This document shows positions 26,474 through 36,118 of a DNA stretch of 64,000 nt, piece by piece. This DNA is from Colwellia demingiae (lineage in GTDB: Bacteria; Pseudomonadota; Gammaproteobacteria; Enterobacterales; Alteromonadaceae): the NCBI RefSeq assembly GCF_007954275.1, contig NZ_VOLT01000005.1:248001-312000 (forward strand), in the 5' to 3' direction. Within the stretch, counting starts at the first letter, position 1; each line of letters begins with the position of its first letter. Under the pieces are notes generated by a model. The model had not been told where the DNA came from and did no database searches. It saw only the letters and a list, made by a program, of their open reading frames with translations. Position numbers and translations under genes: made by a program.

Positions 26474-27889
26474 CTAACGGATAAATAACTTATAGACAAG
26501 TTGATGAATTTTTTTGCCAAACGGTGGAAACAATAGTGATCCCAAGCTAATTCGTCCTAGTGAAAGTACCGCTTTACCATGCGAGAAGGTTTTGAAACCT
26601 TCACTACCGTGATATTGCCCCATACCTGATGCACCAATACCACCAAAAGGTAAATCGTCATTGATAACATGGAACGCAGCATCATTAATACAAACACCAC
26701 CGGCATGAGTATTAAGTAAAATATTCTGCTGAAATGTTTTATTAAAACTGCAAATATACAAGGCAAGCGGTCTAGGTTTACTATTGATATAAGTAATCGC
26801 TTCATCAATTTTTTTATAACCAATAATGGGCAGTAACGGGCCAAAAATTTCTTGCTGCATCACGCTCATATCGTCATTAACTTTGGTCAGAATTGTTAAT
26901 GGCATTTTTCTCGATGAACTATTATGACTGCCTGGAATTAACGGGATGATATTGGCACCTTTGTCTTTAGCATCCGTTAATAAACTATCAATGCGCGCTT
27001 TCTGTGCCTCATTGATGATGCAGGTGCAATCAACATTATCCTGAGTATTGGGGTACATGTTTTGATAGGCCTCTTTAAACGCTTGCGTTAGCTCTACTAC
27101 CTTATTCTCTGGGCAAAAGATGTAATCTGGCGCAACACACGTCTGTCCTGAGTTAAGGGTTTTGCCTAAAATCAGTCGGCTAACTGCGGTTTTTATATCA
27201 ATGTCGTCATCAATAATCGTAGGAGACTTGCCGCCTAATTCTAAGGTGACCGGTACTAGATTCTCTGCTGCGGCTTTCATAACCAATTTACCAACGCAGG
27301 TAGAGCCGGTGAAGAATAAGTGGTCAAAAGCTACACTTGAAAATGCTGCGGCTATATCAGCTTCACCACAAACAATGGCGACTTTTTTTTGAGGAAATTT
27401 GTTAGCCACTAATTCAGCCAACAAAATATTGGTATTCGGCGTATATTCGCTCATTTTTATCATGGCGGTATTACCCGCGGCTAATGCAGTGGTTAATGGC
27501 CCAAAAGCAAGAAACACAGGGTAATTCCACGGCGCGATAATGCCAACCACGCCTTTGGGTTGAAAAATAACCTTACCTTTTGCTGGTTGAAATAATATGC
27601 CGATATGTTTTTTTTCAGGTTTCATCCAAGCTTTTAATTTTTTTATCGCGTAGTTGATCCCCATAACCGTACTAAGGATATCGCCCAGCTTGGTATCATC
27701 AGCACTTCGGTGGCCAAAATCTTCGCTCATTGCGTCAATAAAGGCTGCTTGATTATCGACAAGAATCGCCTTTAATTTTGTTAAGTCGCTTATACGATCT
27801 TGGTAACTTGGGTAAGTGTTACTAGCAAAATGTTCTTTTTGTTGTAAAAAAGTTTCCTCTAGTGCTTTTTGTGATGTAATTTCAGTCAT
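26474..27889 (-). CDS. Aldehyde dehydrogenase, coniferyl-aldehyde-dehydrogenase type
   Basis: This 471-residue aldehyde dehydrogenase belongs to the short class-3-like group annotated CalB. Visible motifs are IIAPWNYPVFLAFGPLTTAL (about residue 115), FTGSTCVGKLVMKAAA, ELGGKSPTIID with the general-base Glu, and GQTCVAPDY with the catalytic Cys. Its C-terminus is hydrophobic (ISLGSLLFPPFG then HQLVYKLF), as in membrane-associated fatty aldehyde dehydrogenases. The start overlaps the stop codon of the RND gene (TAATG), so the two are translationally coupled. In this cluster it would oxidise the aldehyde released by the GMC dehydrogenase; a long-chain aldehyde is more plausible than coniferaldehyde, by context only. 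Confidence 0.88.
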   Translation of the reverse strand: MTEITSQKALEETFLQQKEHFASNTYPSYQDRISDLTKLKAILVDNQAAFIDAMSEDFGHRSADDTKLGDILSTVMGINYAIKKLKAWMKPEKKHIGILFQPAKGKVIFQPKGVVGIIAPWNYPVFLAFGPLTTALAAGNTAMIKMSEYTPNTNILLAELVANKFPQKKVAIVCGEADIAAAFSSVAFDHLFFTGSTCVGKLVMKAAAENLVPVTLELGGKSPTIIDDDIDIKTAVSRLILGKTLNSGQTCVAPDYIFCPENKVVELTQAFKEAYQNMYPNTQDNVDCTCIINEAQKARIDSLLTDAKDKGANIIPLIPGSHNSSSRKMPLTILTKVNDDMSVMQQEIFGPLLPIIGYKKIDEAITYINSKPRPLALYICSFNKTFQQNILLNTHAGGVCINDAAFHVINDDLPFGGIGASGMGQYHGSEGFKTFSHGKAVLSLGRISLGSLLFPPFGKKIHQLVYKLFIR

Positions 27890-30252
27890 TATTTTTTAGT
27901 CCGATGAGAGCCAATATTAAGTAACCAAGCGATAGCAGGGATAAGAGTAAGTGCACCTAACATGTTAAAAATAAACATAAAGGTGAGTAATATACCCATA
28001 TCAGCTTGAAATTTTATAGGTGAAAATACCCAAGTGGCGACGCCAATAGCTAAGGTTATGCCAGTAAAAGCAACCGCTTTACCGGTTTGATTTAAAGCGT
28101 AGCGGTAGGTCATGTACAGGGATTTTCCTTGACCAAGGGCTTCTTTAACTTTACTGAAGATATAAATGCCGTAATCAACGCCAATACCTACTCCTAACGC
28201 AATAACAGGTAAGGTTGCTACTTTTACGCCGATGCCTAATACCCCCATTAAACCTTGACTCATAATGCTGGTTAAAATTAACGGAGTGATGATACAAATA
28301 ACGATTCGGCCACTTCTAAAAGTGATTAAACAAATAATAATAACGATAGAGTAAACCCAAAGTAACATTTCAGTTTCTGCTTCTTCAATAACCATATTGG
28401 TAGCAGATTCAATCCCTGCATTACCCGCAGCCATCAGAAATTCAATGCCCTCAATTTGATTTTCAGTATTAAATTTTTCTACTGCCTTAACTACATTATC
28501 AAGAGTTTGCGCTTTATGATCATTGAGGAAAACAAGTACTGGCACCATTGAGCAGTCTTTATTCATCAACCCTTGTGGAGTTTTAGACAAAGAAGCATTG
28601 GTCATTAATTGGTTACGGTTTAAACCGTACCATTTTAACGATCCTTCATTCATACCAAAGAGACCAAACTTTGAAACATCAGCGACTGATTTAACCGCTT
28701 GAACGCCTGCAACATTGCGTAATTGCCATTGGAATTGATCTACCCAAACCAGTGTTTGATATTGAGCACACTGTTCGATATCAGTTTTGACCATGATGAC
28801 AAACAAGTCTGTACTGGTACTGTAATTATCAACTATATAGGCATTATCTACGTTATAACGTGAGTCAGGTCTTAGCTCTGGCGCGCCAGCATCTAAGTCA
28901 CCAATTTTCATCGATTGTGAAAAATATAAACCAAGAATTAGACAGCACATGCCAACAACTAAGGCTATTTTTGCCAGTGGTGGTTTAGCGAAGTTTTTAA
29001 ATAAGCTTTCTACAATACCTGTTTTGTGGGCAGATTGTTGTGCGTACTTTAAGCCCGCAGGTGAAACACCGATATAACTCATTAAAATGGGTAAAGCGAT
29101 TAAATTGGTCACAATAATAATGGCAACACCAATACTGGCAGCGATGGCTAATTCTCGAATGACCGCTATATCTATGATCATCAAGGTAGTAAAACCGATG
29201 GCATCACTAACTAATGCCGTTATGCCTGCGATATAAAGTGAACGGAAAGCCAGCTTGGCCGAATCAATATTACTTGCGCCGGTTACACTATGATGAATGA
29301 TGGAGTTAATAATCTGTACGCCATGACTCACACCAATGGCAAAGACTAAAAATGGCACCAACATAGAGTAAGGGTTAATGCCAAAACCCAGTAAATTGAG
29401 AATACCTAATTGACAGAACACGGCAAAAATTGAAAAAACTAAAACAGATATTGTGCTACGTAAACAACGTGAATAAAGCCAAAGTAAAGCAAAAGTAATA
29501 AAAACGGCTAATACAAAAAAAGCTACAACTTGTAAAGCGCCATCAATTAAGTCACCAACAACTTTTGCAAAGCCAACTATACGTATGCTGACATTTTCAC
29601 TGCTGTATTTGTCTCTGATTTTCTCTTCCAAAACGCTCGATAATTCTCTGTAATCTAGCGGTAAACCTGTTTCAGGGTTTATGTCTTGTAATGGCGCGAT
29701 AATAATAGCTGATTGAAAGTTGTTAGCGACAAGCACACCAATTTGTCCTGACTTGAACACATTTGCTTTAACACGTTCAATCATTTCTGCAGAGCCATCA
29801 TAACCGTCAGGAATAACAGCACCACCAACAAAGCCTTCTTCTGTGACTTCTTGCCAGCGAACATTGGGCGTCCATAATGATTTTAAACCATCGCGACTTA
29901 TGCCGGGGATGAAGAAAACTTCATCAGTTACTTCTTTTAACGTTTGTTGAAAGTCCGCATTGAAAATATCACTGTCCTTATTATCGACATGCGTATTTTC
30001 CACAACAATACGAATGACGTTGCCTAAATCAGCGAGTTCTTTTTTATAAGTTAGAAAATTAGTTACATAAGCATGAGAGCCGGGGATCATTTTAGTGAAA
30101 CTAGCTTCAGGTTTAACCTTAACGGCTTGTAGAGTTAGCAAGGCGATACAAGTGATGATTATTGTCATCATCAGTGCACGATGTTTAAACACAAAGTTTT
30201 CTATTATTTGTTCTAATGTGCTCGGTGAGTGTGAGTTTTTTTTATTAGACAT
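27889..30252 (-). CDS. RND/MMPL-family transporter
   Basis: The start is placed at the ATG at 30252, which has AGGAG 7 bases upstream; an earlier in-frame start at 30306 would overlap the previous gene. The 787-residue product has the MMPL layout: one helix, a large periplasmic domain, a block of five helices, then the same again (12 helices in total). The first helical block ends near residue 430 and the second near 780. Acidic residues of the proton relay are plausible in VSDAIGFTTLMI and VGIDYG-like segments (ALGVGIGVDYGIYIF). Members move hydrophobic molecules such as lipids, hopanoids and sterols. Its neighbours suggest a carrier working with DUF1302/DUF1329 proteins. Confidence 0.88.
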   Translation of the reverse strand: MSNKKNSHSPSTLEQIIENFVFKHRALMMTIIITCIALLTLQAVKVKPEASFTKMIPGSHAYVTNFLTYKKELADLGNVIRIVVENTHVDNKDSDIFNADFQQTLKEVTDEVFFIPGISRDGLKSLWTPNVRWQEVTEEGFVGGAVIPDGYDGSAEMIERVKANVFKSGQIGVLVANNFQSAIIIAPLQDINPETGLPLDYRELSSVLEEKIRDKYSSENVSIRIVGFAKVVGDLIDGALQVVAFFVLAVFITFALLWLYSRCLRSTISVLVFSIFAVFCQLGILNLLGFGINPYSMLVPFLVFAIGVSHGVQIINSIIHHSVTGASNIDSAKLAFRSLYIAGITALVSDAIGFTTLMIIDIAVIRELAIAASIGVAIIIVTNLIALPILMSYIGVSPAGLKYAQQSAHKTGIVESLFKNFAKPPLAKIALVVGMCCLILGLYFSQSMKIGDLDAGAPELRPDSRYNVDNAYIVDNYSTSTDLFVIMVKTDIEQCAQYQTLVWVDQFQWQLRNVAGVQAVKSVADVSKFGLFGMNEGSLKWYGLNRNQLMTNASLSKTPQGLMNKDCSMVPVLVFLNDHKAQTLDNVVKAVEKFNTENQIEGIEFLMAAGNAGIESATNMVIEEAETEMLLWVYSIVIIICLITFRSGRIVICIITPLILTSIMSQGLMGVLGIGVKVATLPVIALGVGIGVDYGIYIFSKVKEALGQGKSLYMTYRYALNQTGKAVAFTGITLAIGVATWVFSPIKFQADMGILLTFMFIFNMLGALTLIPAIAWLLNIGSHRTKK

Positions 30253-30256
30253 AAGC

Positions 30257-31444
30257 TTACTCCTTTTCCTTAATCGGCCATTGTGAGATACCGAATTGGC
30301 CAGCAAGAATTAACAAGTTTTCTTTCACTACAACACTCGAAAGTGCGGCGCCTGAAGGATGCTTTTTAATATTCAGTGTTGCTAAATTTTCAGGATCGAA
30401 ACTAACAATTACGCCACCATGACCAACTAAGTAAGCGTTACCTTGCTTAGAAAAATTACCGCCGAGCAAACTAGTACTGCTTGGCAATTTTTTATGCTGC
30501 CAATGCCCCCCACCATCAAGGGATACCATGATGTTTCCTTGTAAGCCAAACGCGACAAGTTGTGTTTTATTTTTCGTTGAATTGATTTTGTCAGTGACGG
30601 GGTTATTGATAGTATTGGCGAGAATACCGAATAAACTCCCCGAATAAGGTAATGTCATTACCGACCATGTTTGGCCGATATCTGTAGAGTAAAAACCGGT
30701 GCCATTTTCACCAACAATATAGAGTTGGTCATCCGATGTAGCTATAACAGCATTAAGATGAAAACTATCGGGGTTATCAAGTTGATTGCTCACCAATTGC
30801 CAAGTCTCACCAGTGTCATTACTACTGAGTAATATACCGTAAGCGCCAGTGGCAAATAAGGTATCATTCGACGTTCTAGCAACGGATAGCAGCGGTTTAT
30901 TCGGTCCAGATTTTAATTCTAATTGGTTGTCTTCAATAGCAAAGGCTAAATCATCAAGTTGGTAAGTTAATTCTTCAAGTTCATCTTCATCCTGAGCTTT
31001 TAATATGACTTGCTCTAAGGATTGATATTGCTGTTTCAATTGCGTAATTTTGAATTGTGTTATCTCTTTTCCCGTAAACACTTTGCGCCATGTCGTGCTA
31101 TTACTATCAACTTTAAGAATAACACCATCATGCCCGACTGCAATTTTGCTACCATCAGAGAGAATAGTGACATCGGTTATAGCAACACTGACAGGCGATT
31201 GTTGCTGCTGCCAACTATCATCATTTTGCCAATTGATAATATGCCCACGTTCGCCTACGACTAGAATAGCGTCATTATTTGGCGTCATCGCCATCAGCAC
31301 ACTTTTATTGGCTAATGCACTTGCTTTAGCTGGTAATTCCAATAAATCGGAGGAGCTATTTGCCTGAGCTACATTAAAGAATGAACCCAGAAAAGTAATG
31401 AACAATAAGCTCATCACACCACAGTCGATATAGGGTATACGCAT
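30257..31444 (-). CDS. YCF48/BNR-repeat periplasmic protein
   Basis: The 395-residue product has an N-terminal signal peptide (LLFITFLGSFFNVAQA) and then repeated beta-propeller blades of the YCF48/BNR type. Recurrent motifs are GERGHIINW, GHDGVILKVD, GAYGILLSSNDTGETW, GENGTGFYSTDIGQTW and GLQGNIMVSLDGGGHW. A helical insert rich in Gln/Glu lies at about residues 140-180. Proteins of this type are regularly encoded beside RND, DUF1302 and DUF1329 genes in gammaproteobacteria, probably as assembly or scaffold factors in the periplasm. It is the first gene of the four-gene minus operon. Its exact role is unknown. Confidence 0.82.
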   Translation of the reverse strand: MRIPYIDCGVMSLLFITFLGSFFNVAQANSSSDLLELPAKASALANKSVLMAMTPNNDAILVVGERGHIINWQNDDSWQQQQSPVSVAITDVTILSDGSKIAVGHDGVILKVDSNSTTWRKVFTGKEITQFKITQLKQQYQSLEQVILKAQDEDELEELTYQLDDLAFAIEDNQLELKSGPNKPLLSVARTSNDTLFATGAYGILLSSNDTGETWQLVSNQLDNPDSFHLNAVIATSDDQLYIVGENGTGFYSTDIGQTWSVMTLPYSGSLFGILANTINNPVTDKINSTKNKTQLVAFGLQGNIMVSLDGGGHWQHKKLPSSTSLLGGNFSKQGNAYLVGHGGVIVSFDPENLATLNIKKHPSGAALSSVVVKENLLILAGQFGISQWPIKEKE

Positions 31445-31584
31445 AGAAAACCTAATAAGTAAAAAATTTATACTTATTAGTATTGATGAATAAAGTTAAC
31501 TTGAGAGGTGTTAAACGTGCCAAATGATTATCTTTGCAACACAGCTAATCTTTGAGTTCGTTTTTAGTAGAACTGTTCGAAGGG

Positions 31585-32610
31585 TTACGTTTTTTTGCTT
31601 TGTCGGTATTCACCAGGTGTTTGATTTGTCCAACGTTTAAAAGCACGGTTAAAGTTGCCTACGCTCGAAAAACCAACCAAATAGCCAATTTCACTCAAAC
31701 TTAAATGTTGCTGCACAATGTAATCCATCGCTAATTTTTTACGGGTACTTTCTAATATTTCTTTGTAACTTGTGCCTTGCTCTTGTAGTTTTCGTTGTAA
31801 ATTACGTAAACTCATTCCTAGGTCTTCAGCTATGACTGTTTGTGAAGGAGCACCTAACGGCAATAAATCAAAGATTTTATTTTTGATTACATGGCTTAAA
31901 TCATTTTTATCAATCCTTGCCATGAATTCATCAAGCATTTTTTCGTGACTATGCGTAATTAAAGGGTTGCCACACATTAGCTTTTCTTGTGCTTGCTCAA
32001 AATTAAAAATAATAGCGTTTTTATCGCTATTAAATTCTATGTCACAATTGAAAAACGCTTCGAGGTAAGTCACATCATGAACAGGTTTTTGATAAGCAAA
32101 ACAGATCTTTTCAGGTGAGAAATCTAAAGTTACCAACTCTCTAGCAAAACGGATAATGGTCGCTAAAAAGGTTTCGACTGTTGCAAGTGATAATACCGGA
32201 CGATTAGTTCCCTCATAAGTAAAAATATTCATTTCAAAAACTAATTGGTTATTACTCTCGTAGGTAACTAATTGGCAAGTATTTGAAACTACACGTTTAT
32301 AATGAGCTATTCGGTCTAGAGCATCCTGTAATGTGTTAGAAGACATCATGGCATAACCAAGCGCATGAAACATACCGGGATGGAATTGTTCCGCAATTAA
32401 AATAGAAAAATCATGTCGTCCTAATTTCTTATTACAATACTCTATTAAGTTATAAAACTTTTCGGCAGCAATACGAGATTCTTGGTCTGTCATAACATCT
32501 TGAGAAATATTACATTCTTTAAGTGCCGTTGTAAGATCAATCTGGTGAGCTTCCATTGCCCTTGAAATCGGGATCATCCAGCCAATCAACGTTGAATAAT
32601 AATCTTGCAC
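31585..32610 (-). CDS. AraC-family regulator with Arabinose_bd (OruR-type) N-terminal domain
   Basis: The start is placed at a GTG at 32610 with AGGAA five bases upstream; the upstream ATG at 32679 adds 23 residues of unusual sequence. The 341-residue product has an effector domain (about 1-200, with RIAHYKRVVSNTC) and a C-terminal AraC helix-turn-helix (SQTVIAEDLGMSLRNLQRKL; SEIGYLVGFSSVGNFNRAFK). Regulators of this subgroup respond to fatty or hydroxy acids and other hydrophobic compounds. It sits between the two divergent operons of region 4 and probably controls both. No operator was proven, but an inverted repeat lies at 32703-32736. Confidence 0.88.
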   Translation of the reverse strand: MQDYYSTLIGWMIPISRAMEAHQIDLTTALKECNISQDVMTDQESRIAAEKFYNLIEYCNKKLGRHDFSILIAEQFHPGMFHALGYAMMSSNTLQDALDRIAHYKRVVSNTCQLVTYESNNQLVFEMNIFTYEGTNRPVLSLATVETFLATIIRFARELVTLDFSPEKICFAYQKPVHDVTYLEAFFNCDIEFNSDKNAIIFNFEQAQEKLMCGNPLITHSHEKMLDEFMARIDKNDLSHVIKNKIFDLLPLGAPSQTVIAEDLGMSLRNLQRKLQEQGTSYKEILESTRKKLAMDYIVQQHLSLSEIGYLVGFSSVGNFNRAFKRWTNQTPGEYRQSKKT

Positions 32611-32702
32611 TGCGTTTCCTATAATTTGGGACCTATCTATATTACGGGGTTTGCACGAAATGACAACAGGTTGGCACATTTAGCGAAATATTAAACTGTT
32701 CA

Positions 32703-32736
32703 TTGTCGTAATGTAATGATGAAACGAACATTACAA
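32703..32736. promoter_or_regulatory. Inverted repeat in the AraC/DUF1302 intergenic region
   Basis: TTGTcgTAATGT (32703-32714) faces ACATTACAA (32728-32736) with a 13-nt spacer, 34 bp before the DUF1302 start codon. It is a plausible binding site for the adjacent AraC-type regulator. Confidence 0.4.
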
Positions 32737-32769
32737 TAAGTATTATAACGATAATAATAGGCGAATAAT

Positions 32770-34611
32770 ATGCTAAATAATAATCACAAAATCAAACCAT
32801 TAGCTCTGGTTGTCGCTATGGCGCTTAGTGCGTCATCAGCGCACGCTGTAGACTTTAATTTTGGTGAAGACGATGACATTTTATTGCAAATAAATTCTCA
32901 ATTGGATATTGGTTCAAGCTGGCGACTAGGCGATGCTGACCCACGATTTATTGGTAAAACTAACGGTGGAACTGGCGCTACAAGTACCACAGATGATGGG
33001 AATTTAAACTACTCAAAACATGATGCCTACTCGCAAATAATTAAAGGTGTGCATGATATTCAATTAAGCAAAGGGGATTTTGGTGCTTTTGTGCGTTTTA
33101 AGTATTGGTATGACTATGCACTTGAAAAGAGTGATGTTAACCATGGCAATTCGAACAATGGCTATATCCCAAATACGCCATTAAGTGATGATGGTTTTGA
33201 AAATAATACTAAATTTTCTGGCATCACTTTATTAGATGCTTATGTTTATGCCTCGTTTGATTTAGGCGAAACCCCGGTAGACATTCGCTTAGGTCGACAG
33301 GTGGTTAGTTGGGGAGAAAGTACTTTTATTCAAGGAGGCATGAATTCATCAAACCCTTTTGATGTCGCGGCCCTAAGACGCCCAGGTGCAGATTTAAAAG
33401 AAGGTATTTTACCTGTTGGAATGCTTTACGGTAACCTTGGTCTCACTGAGAACCTAAGTGTTGAAGCTTTTTATCAATACGAGTGGGAAAAAACTCAAAT
33501 TGATGGTTGTGGTACCTATTTTTCAGGTGCTGATTTTGCAGCATCGGGATGTAATTATGTTTCAGTAGGCCCTTTAGGAGACCAAGCGGGACTGGCTGCA
33601 GGCTTTGTCGCTGAAAGAGAAGCGGATGTTGAACCGGATGACGGTGGTCAATATGGTTTGGCCGCACGTTATTATGCTGAAGAATTAAATGATACCGAGT
33701 TTGGCGTGTATTACATGAACATCCATTCACGCCTGCCGCTTATTAATACTGTTCGCACTAGCATTCCCACTGCGACAGGAAATGCAGCCCCCGTTTTTAT
33801 TCCTAGCGCTCTCGACCCAACAGGCGGCTCTTTATCTGCATTGAATCCTGGTTATGACATTGAATTCCCGGAAGACTTAAAGTTTTACGGGGTTAGCTTT
33901 GCTACCAATGTTGGTGGTGTAGCACTGTCAGGTGAAGCCTCTTATAAACCTGATACTCCGGTACAGATCAGCGGTCCAGAATTACTCAACGGCACGTTAT
34001 CTGAAGCGCCCTTTTTACGCTTTACCCCAAGAGTTACCGCCGTTGGTTATGGTGAAGAGGTGAAAGGTTGGGACGAGTTTGATGTAACCCAATTGCAGAT
34101 GACCGCTATTCAATTTTTTGAAAACACCATGGGGGCTTCACGAGTCACAGTTATTGCCGAAGTAGGCATGATTTTAACTGATGGCGTTGAAGACTCTGAT
34201 CAACATTATGGTAGAAACTCAGTCTTTGGGTTGGGGGATTTTGGTGGTGAAAGCGCTCTTAATTGTACCAACCTTGTCGGTGCAGGCGTGTTATCGGGCG
34301 ATTGTCGCACTGATGGTTTTGTTACTGATAGTGCATGGGGTTATCGCATGCGTGCTGTTTGGCAATATTCTGATGTATTTGCCGGTGTATCTTTAAAACC
34401 AACTCTCTCTTGGGCACATGATGTTAGCGGTTACTCGCCAGATCCCGCCCAACAATTTCATGAAGGACGGAAAAACCTAGGCTTTTCTTTAGAAGCAGCA
34501 TATCAGCAAAAATATACCTTCACCGTAGGTTACAACAACTATTCAGGTGGTAGTCATAATATTCTGGAAGATAAAGACTTAGTCTCGTTGTCATTTGGCA
34601 TTTCATATTAA
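32770..34611 (+). CDS. DUF1302-family outer-membrane beta-barrel protein
   Basis: The 613-residue product has a signal peptide (LALVVAMALSASSAHA). The mature chain is Gly/Asp/Tyr rich with alternating strand patterns and closes with SLSFGISY, an outer-membrane C-terminal strand. Motifs usual for DUF1302 are RLGRQVVSWGESTFIQGGMNS (about residues 175-195; cited in part) and the NLSVEAFYQYEWEKTQ segment. The family is found beside DUF1329, RND and YCF48-like genes. It is probably the outer-membrane channel or docking protein of a hydrophobic-compound carrier. It starts the plus operon and is followed by DUF1329 after 30 bp. Confidence 0.87.
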   Translation: MLNNNHKIKPLALVVAMALSASSAHAVDFNFGEDDDILLQINSQLDIGSSWRLGDADPRFIGKTNGGTGATSTTDDGNLNYSKHDAYSQIIKGVHDIQLSKGDFGAFVRFKYWYDYALEKSDVNHGNSNNGYIPNTPLSDDGFENNTKFSGITLLDAYVYASFDLGETPVDIRLGRQVVSWGESTFIQGGMNSSNPFDVAALRRPGADLKEGILPVGMLYGNLGLTENLSVEAFYQYEWEKTQIDGCGTYFSGADFAASGCNYVSVGPLGDQAGLAAGFVAEREADVEPDDGGQYGLAARYYAEELNDTEFGVYYMNIHSRLPLINTVRTSIPTATGNAAPVFIPSALDPTGGSLSALNPGYDIEFPEDLKFYGVSFATNVGGVALSGEASYKPDTPVQISGPELLNGTLSEAPFLRFTPRVTAVGYGEEVKGWDEFDVTQLQMTAIQFFENTMGASRVTVIAEVGMILTDGVEDSDQHYGRNSVFGLGDFGGESALNCTNLVGAGVLSGDCRTDGFVTDSAWGYRMRAVWQYSDVFAGVSLKPTLSWAHDVSGYSPDPAQQFHEGRKNLGFSLEAAYQQKYTFTVGYNNYSGGSHNILEDKDLVSLSFGISY

Positions 34612-34641
34612 TTATAGTGTAAACACATTAAGAGAGTCATC

Positions 34642-36003
34642 ATGAAAAAATATATTACAACCGCAAGTTTACTGATGTTATCACTGGTAACGAGTGCTGC
34701 ATTTGCAAAAGTTAGCCCACAAGAAGCGGCTAAATTAGGTAATACGCTAACACCATTAGGTGCTGAAATGGCGGCCAATGCGGCCGGAACTATCCCTGCA
34801 TGGACAGGAGGATTAACCAGTAAAAACTCAACTAAAAGTAAAGATTCAGGACGTCCTGAAAATCCTTTTAATCAAGACAAACCATTATTTGAAATAACGC
34901 GTGCTAATTTTAATGAGCACAAAGAAAACTTAAGTGCTGGTCAAATTGCGATGTTTGAAAAATACGCAGATTATAAAATGCCTGTTTATAAAACCAGAAG
35001 AACAGCCGCTTATTCAAATGATCTTTATGATGTTATTAAGAAAAATGCGACAACCGCAGAACTAGTGCAATCAGGTAATGGTGTCGAAAATTTTGAGACA
35101 ACGATACCTTTTCCTATTGCACAAAATGGCTCTGAAGTTATTTGGAACCACATCACCCGTTTTCGTGGTGGCACAGCTAAACGTTTTACTACCACTATTC
35201 CAGTGCAATCTAATGGCTCATTTGTACCCGTTAAAATGAATGATCAGTTGGTATGGCCTGAGTTTTTAAAAGGCGGCCGTGATGCTAAAAAAGATGACAA
35301 TATTTTGTTTTATTATCTTTCACAAATTACCGCGCCTGCTCGTTTAACGGGCACCGCTTTATTGGTGCATGAAACCATGGATCAAGTGAAAGAAGCGCGT
35401 AAAGCTTGGGTTTATAACTCTGGCCAACGACGAGTTCGCCGTGCACCAAACGTTGCTTATGATGGACCTGGTCAAGGTACTGATGGTTTAAGAGCCTCAG
35501 ATAACTATGACATGTATAACGGTGCTCCTGATCGTTATGACTGGAAATTGGTGGGTAAAAAAGAGCTTTATATCCCATACAACTCTTATAACTTACTTGA
35601 TACCACTGCAAAGTATGATGATTTAATACAAAAAGGCCATTTGAATACTGATTATTTACGCTACGAGTTACACCGTGTTTGGCAAGTGGAAGCAACGCTG
35701 AAAGAAGGTTCAAGACATATTTATGCGAAACGTACCTTCTTTATTGATGAAGATACATGGGGCGCCTCTGTTATTGATCAATACGATGGCCGTGGTCAAC
35801 TATGGAAACTATCTGAAGCACATAACATTCAATTTTATGATGTTGATACCCCATGGATGGTTGCTGAAACGCTATATGACTTAGACTCTGGACGTTATCT
35901 AGTAACAGGGTTAAGTAATGAAGAACCAACCTTCATGATTTGGGGCAAAAAAGTAAAAAGAAAAGACTTTTCTACCTCTGCACTTAGACGTTTAGGACGT
36001 TAA
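34642..36003 (+). CDS. DUF1329-family (LolA/LolB-like fold) periplasmic protein
   Basis: The 453-residue product has a cleavable signal peptide (ITTASLLMLSLVTSAAFA) and the DUF1329 N-terminal hallmark AAKLGNTLTPLGAEMAANAA, then GTIPAWTGGL. Further family motifs are NHITRFRGGTAKRF and the C-terminal DVDTPWMVAETLYDLDSGRY. The fold of the family is related to LolA/LolB lipoprotein carriers, an open beta-sheet that holds acyl chains. It is therefore a plausible periplasmic shuttle between the RND protein and the DUF1302 barrel. It is co-transcribed with the DUF1302 gene. Confidence 0.88.
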   Translation: MKKYITTASLLMLSLVTSAAFAKVSPQEAAKLGNTLTPLGAEMAANAAGTIPAWTGGLTSKNSTKSKDSGRPENPFNQDKPLFEITRANFNEHKENLSAGQIAMFEKYADYKMPVYKTRRTAAYSNDLYDVIKKNATTAELVQSGNGVENFETTIPFPIAQNGSEVIWNHITRFRGGTAKRFTTTIPVQSNGSFVPVKMNDQLVWPEFLKGGRDAKKDDNILFYYLSQITAPARLTGTALLVHETMDQVKEARKAWVYNSGQRRVRRAPNVAYDGPGQGTDGLRASDNYDMYNGAPDRYDWKLVGKKELYIPYNSYNLLDTTAKYDDLIQKGHLNTDYLRYELHRVWQVEATLKEGSRHIYAKRTFFIDEDTWGASVIDQYDGRGQLWKLSEAHNIQFYDVDTPWMVAETLYDLDSGRYLVTGLSNEEPTFMIWGKKVKRKDFSTSALRRLGR

Positions 36004-36026
36004 TCTCAATGTAATTAGTCTCATAA

Positions 36027-36057
36027 ATAGGGTAGATATTAACCATATATACCCTAT
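36027..36057 (+). other. Stem-loop between DUF1329 and GMC genes
   Basis: ATAGGGTA and TACCCTAT (36027-36034, 36050-36057) form a perfect 8-bp stem with a 15-nt loop and no U-run. It may attenuate read-through or stabilise the upstream message. Confidence 0.5.
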
Positions 36058-36118
36058 ATAAAGTGCACATTCTTAAGCGTGTTTTAAGCATGAATAGTAG
36101 AAATTTAAGGTAACGTAT

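Noticed and set aside
31050-31367. Open frame of 105 codons on the plus strand inside the YCF48-like gene
   Set aside because: It is antisense to a well-supported gene, has no ribosome site and no recognisable protein features; other such antisense frames in the window were dropped for the same reason.
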